From Gottfriedia sp002574545 (GTDB lineage: Bacteria; Bacillota; Bacilli; Bacillales; Bacillaceae_G), in the NCBI GenBank assembly GCA_052180195.1, contig CP197469.1: 64,000 nt of DNA; one strand, given 5' to 3'. Position 1 is the first letter of the stretch. Every line of letters starts with the position of its first letter. The position numbers and the translations under genes were made by a program. A model generated the notes under the pieces. That model was not told the origin of the DNA, searched no databases, and saw only the letters and a program-made list of their open reading frames with translations. Positions 52,485-62,183 of the stretch are shown here, piece by piece.

Positions 52485-53009
52485 ACTATTTTTATACAAT
52501 TTACGAATCATTCTTATTTGACCACGATGATTGATTTCATCCTCAAACACATGAAACCATTTAAAGTAGTTTGTAGCTTTTGTATTTCCAAATTCAGTCT
52601 GCTCATGTAACCACTCATCTGAAAGTGTATTAAATTTTGTATATGTATCTTCTCGAATCGAATTTAAGAGATTAATATAATAGTTTGCATCATTACCTTT
52701 AATACGTTCCCTAGCTGCTTCATCTAAATCTAAACCTGGTAACCATTTCTTTTCTTCTTCTGAATTTAAATCTCGATTTTCAAATGTATTAAGTTGATAC
52801 CAATACTCAACCCCTGCCATGTGAGTAAGTAGCATCCCAATCGAATTGCTTGCTTTAGAATGCAAATAATCTAGTTCCTCTACTGTAATATCTTTAATTG
52901 CTTCTAGAGTTGTATATCTTACATAATTCATCATTGAAATTAATGTATTAAAATCTCCTTTTACACCATCTTGTTCTCCGACTAAAAATAATTTATTCCA
53001 TTCGTTCAT
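52482..53009 (-). CDS. DinB-family protein
   Basis: 175 residues, four-helix bundle. LTHMAGVEYWYQLN and EDEINHRGQIRMIRK carry the metal-binding His positions of the DinB/YfiT fold. ATG 53009 with AAGGAG upstream. These act as metal-dependent thiol transferases or similar; specific role unknown. Confidence 0.8.
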   Translation of the reverse strand: MNEWNKLFLVGEQDGVKGDFNTLISMMNYVRYTTLEAIKDITVEELDYLHSKASNSIGMLLTHMAGVEYWYQLNTFENRDLNSEEEKKWLPGLDLDEAARERIKGNDANYYINLLNSIREDTYTKFNTLSDEWLHEQTEFGNTKATNYFKWFHVFEDEINHRGQIRMIRKLYKNS

Positions 53010-53069
53010 AGTTGTAACTCCTTTTATTAACTCACAGATCATTTTCACAGACAATATCTATTTTTTCTC

Positions 53070-53486
53070 CTAAATTATCGCAAGTATGAGTTTTAAATAT
53101 TTTGGATCTTCCTCTTTAAAAATCTCCCCAGCCTTCAACAAATATGCTCTCAATAAATATTCCTTTGCTTTTTCTTCATCATGTGTTTCAAATAAAACCT
53201 GCCCCAATCTCAATAATATATATGGGTTGTTCAATCCCCCAGGACAATTAAATGCATCGTAAAAATAATTCTTTGCTTTAGAATAATCGTTTAAATAAAA
53301 ATAAACGTCTCCGATTGATGTTAGAATCCAAGCACTAGCTTCCCACGTAAATTTAGGCTTAGGTATTAATTCTAAAGCCTCTTTATACTTTTTAATGGCG
53401 CCATCAAAATTTTGTGCTTCAAATAAAGCATTAGCTTCCTCAGAAAGTTCTACGATATGTTCATAAGTTACTTCTTTAAGTTCCAT
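53070..53486 (-). CDS. TPR-repeat protein
   Basis: 138 residues, with three TPR-like units (EEANALFEAQNFDGAIKKYK at 18, SIGDVYFYLNDYSKAKNYFY at 57, LRLGQVLFETHDEEKAKEYL at 92). Protein-binding scaffold; partner unknown. AAGGAG before ATG. Confidence 0.8.
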   Translation of the reverse strand: MELKEVTYEHIVELSEEANALFEAQNFDGAIKKYKEALELIPKPKFTWEASAWILTSIGDVYFYLNDYSKAKNYFYDAFNCPGGLNNPYILLRLGQVLFETHDEEKAKEYLLRAYLLKAGEIFKEEDPKYLKLILAII

Positions 53487-53605
53487 AAGCTCTCCTTTAT
53501 TTTTGTATTATAGTTTGATGGTCGTTGATTACAGTTTTCCTAAAAGAAATACTATAACAATCTAGCGTTTTCCCCTTACTGCTTCTAATAAAAGACTTTC
53601 TAGTC

Positions 53606-55075
53606 CTACAAACCAGATCGATAAACTAAAGGTGTACATCCTTCTAGCATTTTGAACTTTGCATTAAAATATGATTGGTGAGAATAGCCACTTAATCTTG
53701 AAATCTCATCTAATGGCAGGTCCGTTTCATCTAATAATCGTTTAGCTTCTCTTATTCGTACTTCATGGAGAGTGGCTCTAAACGATTGATTTGATTCAGC
53801 TGCAAATCGACGACTTAGTGTACTTTTATTGATTCGAAGTGTATCCGCGCAATCTGTTAAACTCCATCCCGCATCCCAGTAATTCGATTCAATTAACTCC
53901 CTTGTTTTTTCGACTAGTGTACGGTGGCCTTCTTGTAAAGCATCATGCCCCTGTAATAATAGACTTGTTGTAAAATCTAACAATTCTTGAACAATTTGAT
54001 AAATGATTGGGCCATGAACAATTTTTTGGAAAATATCATAATAAATTCCTTCCCATGATGCATTTTGGAGATTATTCGATTTCATATATCTTCTTATTTG
54101 TGCAAGTACGCTTGTTAATCTGATTCGAACAATTTCCGGATCTGGATAAGGCTGTTGAATTGTTAAAAATTCTCGTTCCATCCAATCTCGAATTGCTTTT
54201 GCGTCTCTTTTTTCTAACATTTCAATCCAATGACGTTGCTCTAATGGTGTAAGGAATGGGTCCTTTTCTTGAAAGGGCATCGGATCATTTTCCGCCAAAA
54301 TAATATCATAACCTTCAAAGAAGATTCTTCGTGTTAGCTGAAGTGTTTGTTCGTATATATTTTTTAATGTTTCCTCCGGAGCACCAACTTTCATAACGAT
54401 TGCGAGTGGCTCATCCATCATTTCCTTCCACCGAGTAAGAAATGCATTATATTCGTCCTGTAATAACACTTCTTCATCAGCTTCATGCACACTTAATATA
54501 AATCCTGATAATACGAATATACGATTTTTCCCCGTAAATGGATTTCGTTCCAATGCTTTATACACAAGTGGAAGTGTTCCTGAGTTTGGTGTCAAAAAAG
54601 CAACCATAGTAATTGGGCCATCGTACTTTCGATCATTCAGAAAAAGGTCCGGATAATCTATGTTAAATGAGTTAATTTCTTCGTTAATATTTCTAGTAAA
54701 GGATCTTTCTTTATTACGAATTTGATAACGTAATTGTTGTATATGCTTAATTAAATCAGTAGGCGAAAAAGGACGAAATAATACATCCTCTGCTCGATAC
54801 TGTAATGCAAGATAGGCAGTTTGAAAGATTCGTTCAGATGAGATGCCTAACCAGCGAATAGAAAATTTTTGAATTAAATCCCCAAATCTTTCACTTTCAT
54901 TTTTCCAATTGTCCATATCAAATATGACCAGTTCGGGCTGCTGTTTTTGAATAGCCTTTTCAAATTCTCCCATTGTTTTCCATGAAACAAGGGTAATACC
55001 AGTAAAGTGCGATTCCACGACCCATCGAATCCCTGAAGCCTCTAGCTCATCTTTTGCAACTAAATGAATTTCCAT
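53606..55075 (-). CDS. AraC-type regulator with receiver-like N-terminus
   Basis: About 489 residues. The C-terminal AraC HTH pair is complete (WSLTDCADTLRINKSTLSRRF and LPLDEISRLSGYSHQSYFNAKF). The N-terminal 120 residues have the secondary structure of a response-regulator receiver with a central Asp in LVIFDMDNW, but phospho-site surroundings are not fully typical. A long middle region of unknown role follows (150-380). AGGTG precedes ATG 55075. No sensor kinase is adjacent. Confidence 0.8.
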   Translation of the reverse strand: MEIHLVAKDELEASGIRWVVESHFTGITLVSWKTMGEFEKAIQKQQPELVIFDMDNWKNESERFGDLIQKFSIRWLGISSERIFQTAYLALQYRAEDVLFRPFSPTDLIKHIQQLRYQIRNKERSFTRNINEEINSFNIDYPDLFLNDRKYDGPITMVAFLTPNSGTLPLVYKALERNPFTGKNRIFVLSGFILSVHEADEEVLLQDEYNAFLTRWKEMMDEPLAIVMKVGAPEETLKNIYEQTLQLTRRIFFEGYDIILAENDPMPFQEKDPFLTPLEQRHWIEMLEKRDAKAIRDWMEREFLTIQQPYPDPEIVRIRLTSVLAQIRRYMKSNNLQNASWEGIYYDIFQKIVHGPIIYQIVQELLDFTTSLLLQGHDALQEGHRTLVEKTRELIESNYWDAGWSLTDCADTLRINKSTLSRRFAAESNQSFRATLHEVRIREAKRLLDETDLPLDEISRLSGYSHQSYFNAKFKMLEGCTPLVYRSGL

Positions 55076-55397
55076 CGTGTTTTTCACCTTCACTTTTAGC
55101 TTTTTTCTAACATAATAGCAAATTTATTTTGTTTTTGCAGAACAAAAACTATTAAAAATTCAAAATTTTTTTAAATATATTCTAGGTAGTTTTTTTGAGT
55201 TTATAAAAAAATAGACTATACACATGGTAATAGTCTACAAGCATTAAACAAACTGATTTACGATTAGCTTCCATGTAAAACCAAAACATTCCCATACAAC
55301 CAAAACCAATCTCAGAAACGAATGAACCATTTTGTCCAACTTTCCTTTTTTAATAACTCTCCTCCAAAACTCTCTTTTTCTATACTTATCATTAAAT

Positions 55398-55904
55398 TTA
55401 TTTTTGATTATTTGGTGTAACTGGAGGCATAATATGCACTTTTTTATTCGGATAAATTCTTGCAATTACAGTCGATTTGGATAATCTTTTAATATCTTTT
55501 CCCGGTAATTCCATAGACACTCCATTCAGTGCTGACTTATAAACATGCCTAATCATATATGGTACATGTTGGTCCTCCAGGAGAGTTTTTAATTCCTCTT
55601 GAAATTTCGCATGGCTTTCCTCTACTTGCTTAGTCGCTTCTTCTAAAGTAAGTTCTTTTCCAGCTGCCTCTGCTTCCTTAACAGCTACTACAGCAGGCTT
55701 TGTTTTGAACTCAATAATAATTGAAGTCATTGCATTCGTTGTAAAATCAATTGATGGATCCACATAAAAAGAAGGGTTCATTGTTTCCTCTGCCACCTTT
55801 GTCTCATCTTTATTTTTAGTCGTATTAATTGCATTCCCATTACATCCAGCCATGATAAAAAGCATGACAAGAAAGAAAATACTTCCTCTATAAAAATTCT
55901 TCAT
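55398..55904 (-). CDS. Lipoprotein with a standalone I9 (subtilase propeptide-like) domain
   Basis: 168 residues. Lipobox IMAGC at about residues 17-21 predicts a membrane-anchored outside protein. The rest resembles the Inhibitor_I9 domain at the front of Vpr-type S8 proteases: ESHAKFQEELKTLLE, then SALNGVSMELPGKDIKRLS and VIARIYPNKKVHIM. No catalytic domain follows before the stop, so it is either a protease inhibitor or chaperone, or a truncated protease. GGGG RBS and ATG start are good. Confidence 0.75.
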   Translation of the reverse strand: MKNFYRGSIFFLVMLFIMAGCNGNAINTTKNKDETKVAEETMNPSFYVDPSIDFTTNAMTSIIIEFKTKPAVVAVKEAEAAGKELTLEEATKQVEESHAKFQEELKTLLEDQHVPYMIRHVYKSALNGVSMELPGKDIKRLSKSTVIARIYPNKKVHIMPPVTPNNQK

Positions 55905-56032
55905 GTTTACTACATCCCCTTCAAATACTGAATAATAAAAAAAGACAATCTATCAGGATTCTATCCTTTAGAGTGCCCTTTCAAACATTACTTTGTGCAG
56001 CTAAACTAAACTTAGAAGAATTCAACATTTCT

Positions 56033-56263
56033 TTACATCCTATAATGATCGTTCAAAAATTCAATATGATAATTAATCGTCCTTAAATATTGTTTTGTTG
56101 TATCTTTTGAAAGACTTTTAATCCTCTTTAACATATGAACGCTTAATACTTTTTCATTGTTATATATTCTATATTTTTTTAAAGTTGATAGTCTATGATT
56201 ATATTGACTCGCTTTTACTTCATTAAGATTTTTTACATTTATTAGATAATCTGTAAAGTTCAT
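56033..56263 (-). CDS. Small basic protein, unknown
   Basis: 76 residues, Lys/Arg/Tyr-rich and helical (SQYNHRLSTLKKYRIYNNEK and DTTKQYLRTINYHIEFLN). The helical pattern vaguely resembles an integrase N-terminal SAM-like region, but there is no catalytic part. AGGAGG before ATG. Function unknown. Confidence 0.5.
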   Translation of the reverse strand: MNFTDYLINVKNLNEVKASQYNHRLSTLKKYRIYNNEKVLSVHMLKRIKSLSKDTTKQYLRTINYHIEFLNDHYRM

Positions 56264-56308
56264 AATTGCCCCTCCTACTTATATAGAACAACGATTTTTC
56301 GTAAAAAG

Positions 56309-56354
56309 AACTAGTCCTATTTATTAAACCTACTAAAGGACTAGTTCTTTTTAT
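56309..56354. terminator. Rho-independent terminator
   Basis: AAAGAACTAGTCCT / AGGACTAGTTCTTT long stem followed by TTTTT. Confidence 0.85.
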
Positions 56355-56459
56355 CATTCTATTTAGCATGTCTATTAATTATACCTTTAAGGTTTTATTT
56401 GTTTGATCCAATAAATAAATTTCAGTTTTTTATATGGTTCCATCTATTTTTAGGACAAA

Positions 56460-56493
56460 ACAAAAGACCTTTCCAAAATGGACAGGTCTTTTG
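56460..56493 (-). terminator. Rho-independent terminator
   Basis: AAAGACCT / AGGTCTTT hairpin with T-run, after the 56502 gene. Confidence 0.75.
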
Positions 56494-56501
56494 TTAATAC
56501 A

Positions 56502-56684
56502 CTAATTTAATTCATTCATCGTCACAGAAAAGACATAACTCTGATACTTATCACAGCCTTCATAACTAAATCTTTTTCCGTCTTTTTTAAATGCTCTACC
56601 ATCTTCCTTAAAACCTAAATCGTGTAAAACGTCTTTAATTGAACCATTTTCGTAATCCTTTCCGACCTCGAATTCGATACTCAA
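56502..56684 (-). CDS. Small acidic protein, unknown
   Basis: 60 residues, mixed alpha/beta, no membrane segment (KDVLHDLGFKEDGRAF). AAAGG sits nine bases before TTG 56684; the upstream ATG (56693) is adjacent to it, so TTG is favoured. No family recognised. Confidence 0.5.
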   Translation of the reverse strand: MSIEFEVGKDYENGSIKDVLHDLGFKEDGRAFKKDGKRFSYEGCDKYQSYVFSVTMNELN

Positions 56685-56693
56685 ATTAATCAT

Positions 56694-57183
56694 CCTTTTG
56701 TTAGTGTTATTATTATTTTGGTAATTTTAGGGTGTTTTTATACTGGGTTACGACTGTATACGGGAATATGAAGTAATAAGTGAAAAACGCTTCCAGAGAC
56801 TATTAAGAACAGGAAAGTAGGATTATATTTTCTGCTTTTTTTGGATTTCTTATTTTATCTTCTAATTTAAATAAGAAATAATTATTCACAAATAATTATT
56901 TTCATACTTTTTCTCTCTTTATACATCGTTTTCTCGAGTTAATTTTAACCAAAAATATACATATTCTTAATAAAATTCGATTTTTTATTTACCAGTTTTT
57001 AACTTAAAATGATTCTTTTTAACTATTTTAAAGATTCTGAATTATTTTTACCTCGATATTTCCGCTTATTTTTACATCATAAAACGCAAGAATTGTCGAT
57101 TTTTGTAGTTTGATAAACCAGTTTTTCAGGTGATACGATGAATTCCTCAATACCACATTGTTAACCAAGGGGAGGAATTTTTA
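56694..57183. other. Long region upstream of the M4 protease gene
   Basis: No gene. Inverted AT stretches occur (AATAATTATTCACAAATAAT near 56876), and TTGATAAACCAG near 57110 could be part of the promoter of the protease gene. The large untranslated spacing is usual for regulated exoprotease genes. Confidence 0.4.
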
Positions 57184-58821
57184 ATGAACAAAAAAGTTTT
57201 AGCGGTTGGATTATCTGTAGGATTGGCGGCAAGTAGTTTAGCAGTAACTAATACATATGCTGCACCAAAAAATGTAATGTCGAATTACAAGTACAACAAA
57301 TCAGTGGGATCTCCTGAATTCATTTCTGGCCATCTGACAAAACCATCATCTAAAAATGCTGAAGATGTTGTAAAAGCTTATGTAAACTCTAATAAGGACA
57401 AGTTCAAACTTGGTTCGAAGTCTGCAAAAGATTCATTCATTGTTGAGTCTAGTAAAAAAGATATTTACGGTACTTCACTTCACTTGCAACAAGTTTATAA
57501 CGGTGTTCCTGTATGGGGTTCAACTCAAACGGCAGTAGTTGGAGATAATGGAGAGCTAACTGTTTTCTCTGGTACTGTAATTCCAAACTTAGATACTAAA
57601 AAAGGGCTAAAATCGACTAAAAAAGTTAACGCTAATAAATCAATCAAAATCGCAGAAGCAGACCTAGGATATACTCCTGACTATGAAAAAGACCCAACAG
57701 CTCAACTAGTAGTTTATACAAATGGTGATGATGCAACGTATGCTTATCTAGTAAACTTAAACTTCCTTTCTCCAAAACCTGGAAACTATAATTATTTCAT
57801 CGAAGCCTCAACTGGTAAAATTTTAAATAGCTATAATAGTATTGATTCAGCTGCTAGCAAACCTACTGTTACTGGGACAAACGTAACTGCAACAGGTAAA
57901 GGTGTACTTGGTGATACAAAAACCTTTAATATGACTCAATCTGGTTCAACATATTATTTACAAGACAATACTAGAGGAAATGGTATTTTCACATATAATG
58001 CAAGTAATCGTACAAGCCTACCAGGTACGCTTTTGTCAAGTGCTGACACACTTCTAAATAGTACAGCTGAAGCTGCAGCAGTTGATGCTCATTATTATGC
58101 TGGAAAAACATTTGACTATTATAAAACTGTGTTTGGACGCAATTCATATGATAATAAAGGTGCTGCTTTAAAATCAACTGTCCATTATAGCCGCAACTAT
58201 AACAATGCATTCTGGAACGGTTCACAAATGGTTTATGGTGATGGTGATGGAACAACATTCACTTACTTATCAGGTGGAATTGACGTAGTAGCGCATGAGT
58301 TAACTCACGCTGTTACAGAAAGAAGTTCGAACTTAATCTATCAAAATGAGTCTGGTGCATTAAACGAAGCTATTTCGGATATTTTTGGAACTGTTATTGA
58401 GTTCTATACTAATAACAATCCAGATTACGAGATTGGTGAGGATATCTACACTCCAAACATTTCTGGTGACTCACTTCGTTCAATGAGTAATCCAGCTAAA
58501 TATGGCGATCCAGATCACTACTCAAAACGTTACACTGGGACTAGTGATAATGGAGGCGTTCATACAAATAGCGGTATCATCAATAAAGCTGCTTACTTAA
58601 TTGCTGTAGGTGGAACTCATTACGGTGTATCTGTTACAGGCATCGGTAATGATAAATTAGCGAAAATTTTCTATCGCGCAAATACTGTTTACTTAACTTC
58701 TTCAGCAACATTTAGTCAAGCTCGTGCAGCACTTGCACAATCTGCTGCTGACCTATATGGTGCAGGCTCTGCTGAAGTAACGACTGTTAATAAAGCATTT
58801 GATGCAGTTGGTGTATATTAA
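57184..58821 (+). CDS. Secreted M4 neutral metalloprotease (bacillolysin)
   Basis: 545 residues: signal peptide (about 1-27), FTP and PepSY propeptide (to about 225), catalytic domain with zinc motif H371-ELTH-375 and third ligand E395 in GALNEAISD. The C-terminal peptidase_M4_C part includes GGVHTNSGIINKAAY. Family length matches bacillolysin/NprB. Extracellular protein degradation in late growth. Strong GGGGAGG RBS. Confidence 0.95.
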   Translation: MNKKVLAVGLSVGLAASSLAVTNTYAAPKNVMSNYKYNKSVGSPEFISGHLTKPSSKNAEDVVKAYVNSNKDKFKLGSKSAKDSFIVESSKKDIYGTSLHLQQVYNGVPVWGSTQTAVVGDNGELTVFSGTVIPNLDTKKGLKSTKKVNANKSIKIAEADLGYTPDYEKDPTAQLVVYTNGDDATYAYLVNLNFLSPKPGNYNYFIEASTGKILNSYNSIDSAASKPTVTGTNVTATGKGVLGDTKTFNMTQSGSTYYLQDNTRGNGIFTYNASNRTSLPGTLLSSADTLLNSTAEAAAVDAHYYAGKTFDYYKTVFGRNSYDNKGAALKSTVHYSRNYNNAFWNGSQMVYGDGDGTTFTYLSGGIDVVAHELTHAVTERSSNLIYQNESGALNEAISDIFGTVIEFYTNNNPDYEIGEDIYTPNISGDSLRSMSNPAKYGDPDHYSKRYTGTSDNGGVHTNSGIINKAAYLIAVGGTHYGVSVTGIGNDKLAKIFYRANTVYLTSSATFSQARAALAQSAADLYGAGSAEVTTVNKAFDAVGVY

Positions 58822-58841
58822 AGATTAATATTAAAAATAGA

Positions 58842-58878
58842 AGTCTCATAAGTGAATATACTTATGAGACTCTTTTTT
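58842..58878 (+). terminator. Rho-independent terminator
   Basis: AGTCTCATAAGT / ACTTATGAGACT hairpin then TTTTTTT. Confidence 0.92.
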
Positions 58879-58907
58879 TGATGAATTGAAGCAGCAATCT
58901 ACATAAA

Positions 58908-59903
58908 TTATTGAGAAACTTTCGTACCATTTAAGAAATTGAGTAATTCATTAAATGTATTTTGTGCAGCCTTCGTGTTCATTTGGAACTGGTATTCGTG
59001 ACCTAGTGTGCCATATGATTTACGATAAAAGACTTGTTTAACACCTGTTCTTTTTTCTAGTAAAGCTGCAAATTTTTTACCTTGTGATTCAAAGGACCCT
59101 GTATTACCGTCAGTTATAAATGTTGAAACAAATTTTTCTGGTACATTTCTTAAAAGGGATGTTTCTTTTGTCACCTTTTCATCTTCCCAATTGTATTTTC
59201 CAAAATAGGCCCAGCCCACTCGCTTAAATACAAATTTAGTCAATTTTGATGAAGCGTTTGCCTTAGCTTCTTTCATATCATAAGGGCCACAAAGAAGAAT
59301 CGCACCACGAATTGTATTTGGATTAACGCTTTGAGCTATTTTAGCTGTATCTGAATAGTGTTTATTCATTTGAATGCTTACAAATTGTGCTGTAAGCTGA
59401 GCTCCCGCTGAATCGCCAGCTATATAAATATTGTTTAAATCCAGTCCATATTTACCAGCATTTTTTTTGACAAATTTGTAAGCTTGATCAATTTGTTGTA
59501 AAGGTATTGGATAAGCAACACTTGGAGCTAAAGGATAATTTATATTCACTACATTATACCCATGACTCGCTATATATGTTGCATATTTCCGAACATCCTC
59601 TTTATCTCCTGCTACAAATGCGCCACCATGAATCCAAAAGATCGTTGGAATGTATTTCAAGTCACCTTTATACTTAATCAAATCAAATGTACTGCTTCTA
59701 TATTTTGATGAATACTCGATATTAGTTTCCATTGTTGTTTTTTGTTTTGCTATCCCATAATCAGCTGCCTCTACTTCCATCCCACCAGCAAATGACTTCT
59801 TCAAAAACCAAGTTACAGGTCTTGGGGATAGAAAGATCGATCCAACACCAACTATGATCAATAAAAGCAAACATATTCCAATTAGTTTAATTGTACGCTT
59901 CAT
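58908..59903 (-). CDS. Alpha/beta hydrolase (HSL-type esterase)
   Basis: 331 residues, N-terminal hydrophobic signal or anchor (about 6-24). Oxyanion HGGAFVAGD, nucleophile GDSAGA and the final His in LGHEYQF are present, with Asp in the TDGNTG segment. The HGG motif puts it with hormone-sensitive-lipase esterases. GGAGG before ATG. Substrate unknown. Confidence 0.85.
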   Translation of the reverse strand: MKRTIKLIGICLLLLIIVGVGSIFLSPRPVTWFLKKSFAGGMEVEAADYGIAKQKTTMETNIEYSSKYRSSTFDLIKYKGDLKYIPTIFWIHGGAFVAGDKEDVRKYATYIASHGYNVVNINYPLAPSVAYPIPLQQIDQAYKFVKKNAGKYGLDLNNIYIAGDSAGAQLTAQFVSIQMNKHYSDTAKIAQSVNPNTIRGAILLCGPYDMKEAKANASSKLTKFVFKRVGWAYFGKYNWEDEKVTKETSLLRNVPEKFVSTFITDGNTGSFESQGKKFAALLEKRTGVKQVFYRKSYGTLGHEYQFQMNTKAAQNTFNELLNFLNGTKVSQ

Positions 59904-60056
59904 TTTTGTCCTCCAGATAAAGAGTCAACTGAAGCTTATTATTCGATATTCCAAAAATTATCATACATTATGATATTTCAGTGTGTACACAAAGTACAAA
60001 AAACTCCGATCTCACAAAGGGAGCGCTTTTTTAGATTGATCTATTTCGTTTCCATC

Positions 60057-60827
60057 TTAAATTAATAACATTTTCTTAAGTGCATTGTAAATTCCATCTT
60101 CATTACAACTATCTGTGATTAAATTTGCTTTCTCTTTAACCACCGTTTCAGCATTTCCCATTGCAACACCGATTCCTGAAAGTTCCATTAGTTCTATGTC
60201 GTTCATTCCGTCACCGAAGAAGACGATATCTTCTTGCTTAAATCCATTTTCTTTAGCAATTTTCAAAATTGTCTTAGCTTTTGAACCTTCTTTAGGGATG
60301 ACATCTGAGCCAAATTGATGCCAACTAACATATCGGAATTCGTTTATATCATATTTGTGGAGATCTTCTTTGTTGCAAAAAAGCATCGCCTGAATAATCG
60401 AATTTTCTTTCCAATACAATTCATCAAAGTCTGGGATCATCAATCCTAGACTTTCATAAGCTTTTGTTAATGACTCTCCAGGTTCCTCAAAATGTCTTTT
60501 TACCCCGTTCATAGTTTGAAACACAATCTGGTCATTGTTTTCCATCGCTATTTCAATTAGTTTCATAATTGATTCTTTAGAAAATAGTTCCTCATGAGCA
60601 ATTTCATGACGGACAAATCCTACAGATCCATTGCATAAAACATAAGTATCAATTTCTAGTTCGTCGATGATGGATATTGCAGAAGTGTAGTCTCTTCCTG
60701 TCGCGATGACGATTTCATGTCCATTTTCTTTAAGAGAAACCAAAGCTTGTTTCGTACTGTCTAAAAATTTCATTTCAGTCGTTAGTAATGTTCCATCAAT
60801 GTCAAAAACAATAAATTTTTTACTCAT
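60057..60827 (-). CDS. HAD hydrolase, Cof type
   Basis: 256 residues. The nucleophile motif FDIDGTLLTT, the Thr of motif II (VIATGRDYTS), and GDGMNDIELM at the C-terminus give a Cof-type (HAD-IIB) phosphatase. ATG 60827 has GGGG upstream. It lies 42 bases after the LacI gene and is its probable operon partner, a sugar-phosphate phosphatase controlled by it. Confidence 0.88.
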   Translation of the reverse strand: MSKKFIVFDIDGTLLTTEMKFLDSTKQALVSLKENGHEIVIATGRDYTSAISIIDELEIDTYVLCNGSVGFVRHEIAHEELFSKESIMKLIEIAMENNDQIVFQTMNGVKRHFEEPGESLTKAYESLGLMIPDFDELYWKENSIIQAMLFCNKEDLHKYDINEFRYVSWHQFGSDVIPKEGSKAKTILKIAKENGFKQEDIVFFGDGMNDIELMELSGIGVAMGNAETVVKEKANLITDSCNEDGIYNALKKMLLI

Positions 60828-60868
60828 TTTCTTTCCCCACATTTTTCTCTATTTTTTATCTTTGTTTA

Positions 60869-61816
60869 TTAAACGGAATCTCTTTCGACAATGCGATAAG
60901 GTATTTTTACTTTTTCTCTAGATTTCTTTATTACAAGACTACAAGCTTGTTCGCCGACTTTCGTTAATTGGTGATCTACTGTAGAAATTCCCATACCGAC
61001 ACCAATTGGTTGATTTTCTTGACCAATAATGGCTAAATCAGTCGGGATTTTCAATTGTTGCGATTTTGCGTATAAATAGATTCCACCAGCCACTTCATCT
61101 CCATTTGCATAGATAGCAGTTGGCTTTTTTTGTAAATGCAGGAATTTCTTTGCTGCTTCATATCCGTCTTCTAAACAATGACATTCTGAAAGATGATATT
61201 CAGGTTGAAGTCCACCAAATATTTCAATATAAGCATCAATTATTTGCTTTGTGCTATTGCTTTTGAGCCTAGCAGTTGTGAATGCGACCACATCATGCCC
61301 TTTGTTCTTTAATAACTGAAAGGCATCTACATAAGAAGAATAGCGGTCCATATAGGAACAACCGATTTCCTTGTGTTGCGTATATTCACAAGCTACGATT
61401 GGACCATATTCGCTAAACGGAATGATTGTTTCCCAATCGTTTGCTCGTGACGTGATAATGATGCCATCATACAACTTGCTTTTTAATTTTTGCAAATACT
61501 CTATTTCTTTTTCTTTATGATAATTTGAAGGAAGTACCGTTATTAAAAAATCCTTCTCTAAAGCCTTGTTCAGTATACCGTTTAATAGTTGATCAAATGC
61601 TGGATTGTTGTTATATGGGAGAATAACACCGATTGTCCTTGTTTCCCCTCGTATTAAATCAATTGCATTTTTATTTGGTGTATAATTCATTTCTTCAATA
61701 ACTTTCAAAACTGCCTCTCGTTTATCACTAGCAACATACTTATAATTATTTAGAACTCTAGAAACAGTAGAGACAGATACACCTGCTAATCTTGCAATAT
61801 CGTTAATATTTGCCAT
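60869..61816 (-). CDS. LacI-family regulator
   Basis: 315 residues. HTH INDIARLAGVSVSTVSRVLNNYKYV followed by the periplasmic-binding-like effector domain. GGAGG precedes ATG 61816. It is likely to regulate itself and the HAD gene. A palindrome TGAAATGGATTTCA at 62030-62043 may be its operator. Confidence 0.9.
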   Translation of the reverse strand: MANINDIARLAGVSVSTVSRVLNNYKYVASDKREAVLKVIEEMNYTPNKNAIDLIRGETRTIGVILPYNNNPAFDQLLNGILNKALEKDFLITVLPSNYHKEKEIEYLQKLKSKLYDGIIITSRANDWETIIPFSEYGPIVACEYTQHKEIGCSYMDRYSSYVDAFQLLKNKGHDVVAFTTARLKSNSTKQIIDAYIEIFGGLQPEYHLSECHCLEDGYEAAKKFLHLQKKPTAIYANGDEVAGGIYLYAKSQQLKIPTDLAIIGQENQPIGVGMGISTVDHQLTKVGEQACSLVIKKSREKVKIPYRIVERDSV

Positions 61817-61842
61817 CACACACCTCCAACACATATGACTTA

Positions 61843-61983
61843 TCAAGGAATTTTATGCATTAATAGTTTATTGCTTATACTATATAATCTTTTATTCATT
61901 AAAAACAAATCTTCAAAGGGTATATTTTGGGTTCTAGCACAGATTTCCAATCCCCCCGTAATGGTAGACAATAGATTGTTCAT
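61843..61983 (-). CDS. Small 46-aa protein upstream of lacI
   Basis: ATG at 61983 preceded by GAGGGAG with seven-base spacing; 46 codons ending TGA 26 bases before the LacI start. It is mixed, helical and basic at the end (FLMNKRLYSISNKLLMHKIP). It could be a small regulator or leader peptide; no family recognised. Confidence 0.5.
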   Translation of the reverse strand: MNNLLSTITGGLEICARTQNIPFEDLFLMNKRLYSISNKLLMHKIP

Positions 61984-62029
61984 CTTTTTTCTCCCTCGTT
62001 ATAAATCTGCTTACTTTCAATCTAATTTA

Positions 62030-62043
62030 TGAAATGGATTTCA
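62030..62043. promoter_or_regulatory. Palindrome TGAAATGGATTTCA
   Basis: Perfect 14-base inverted repeat, about 50 bases upstream of the 46-aa gene and the LacI gene. The size and symmetry fit a LacI-type operator. Confidence 0.4.
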
Positions 62044-62127
62044 AGTCAAGCGAAAAAATCAAATTAAATTTCAGGAAACACCATCACTCGGTTTAATGAT
62101 CTCATAAATTTATATATAGCAATTAAC

Positions 62128-62175
62128 ATGAAAAAAGTTGGAATCATCTGTATAGCTGATTCCAACTTTTTTATT
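62128..62175 (-). terminator. Rho-independent terminator
   Basis: AAAAGTTGGAATCA / TGATTCCAACTTTT hairpin with T-run, after the decarboxylase gene. Confidence 0.88.
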
Positions 62176-62183
62176 TCTACTGA

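Noticed and set aside
55244..55465. 73-codon frame downstream of and overlapping the I9 lipoprotein gene
   Set aside because: Runs partly inside the lipoprotein gene in another frame and has no RBS.
61835..62032. 65-codon plus-strand frame upstream of lacI
   Set aside because: No RBS; the minus-strand 46-codon frame in the same region has a better RBS.
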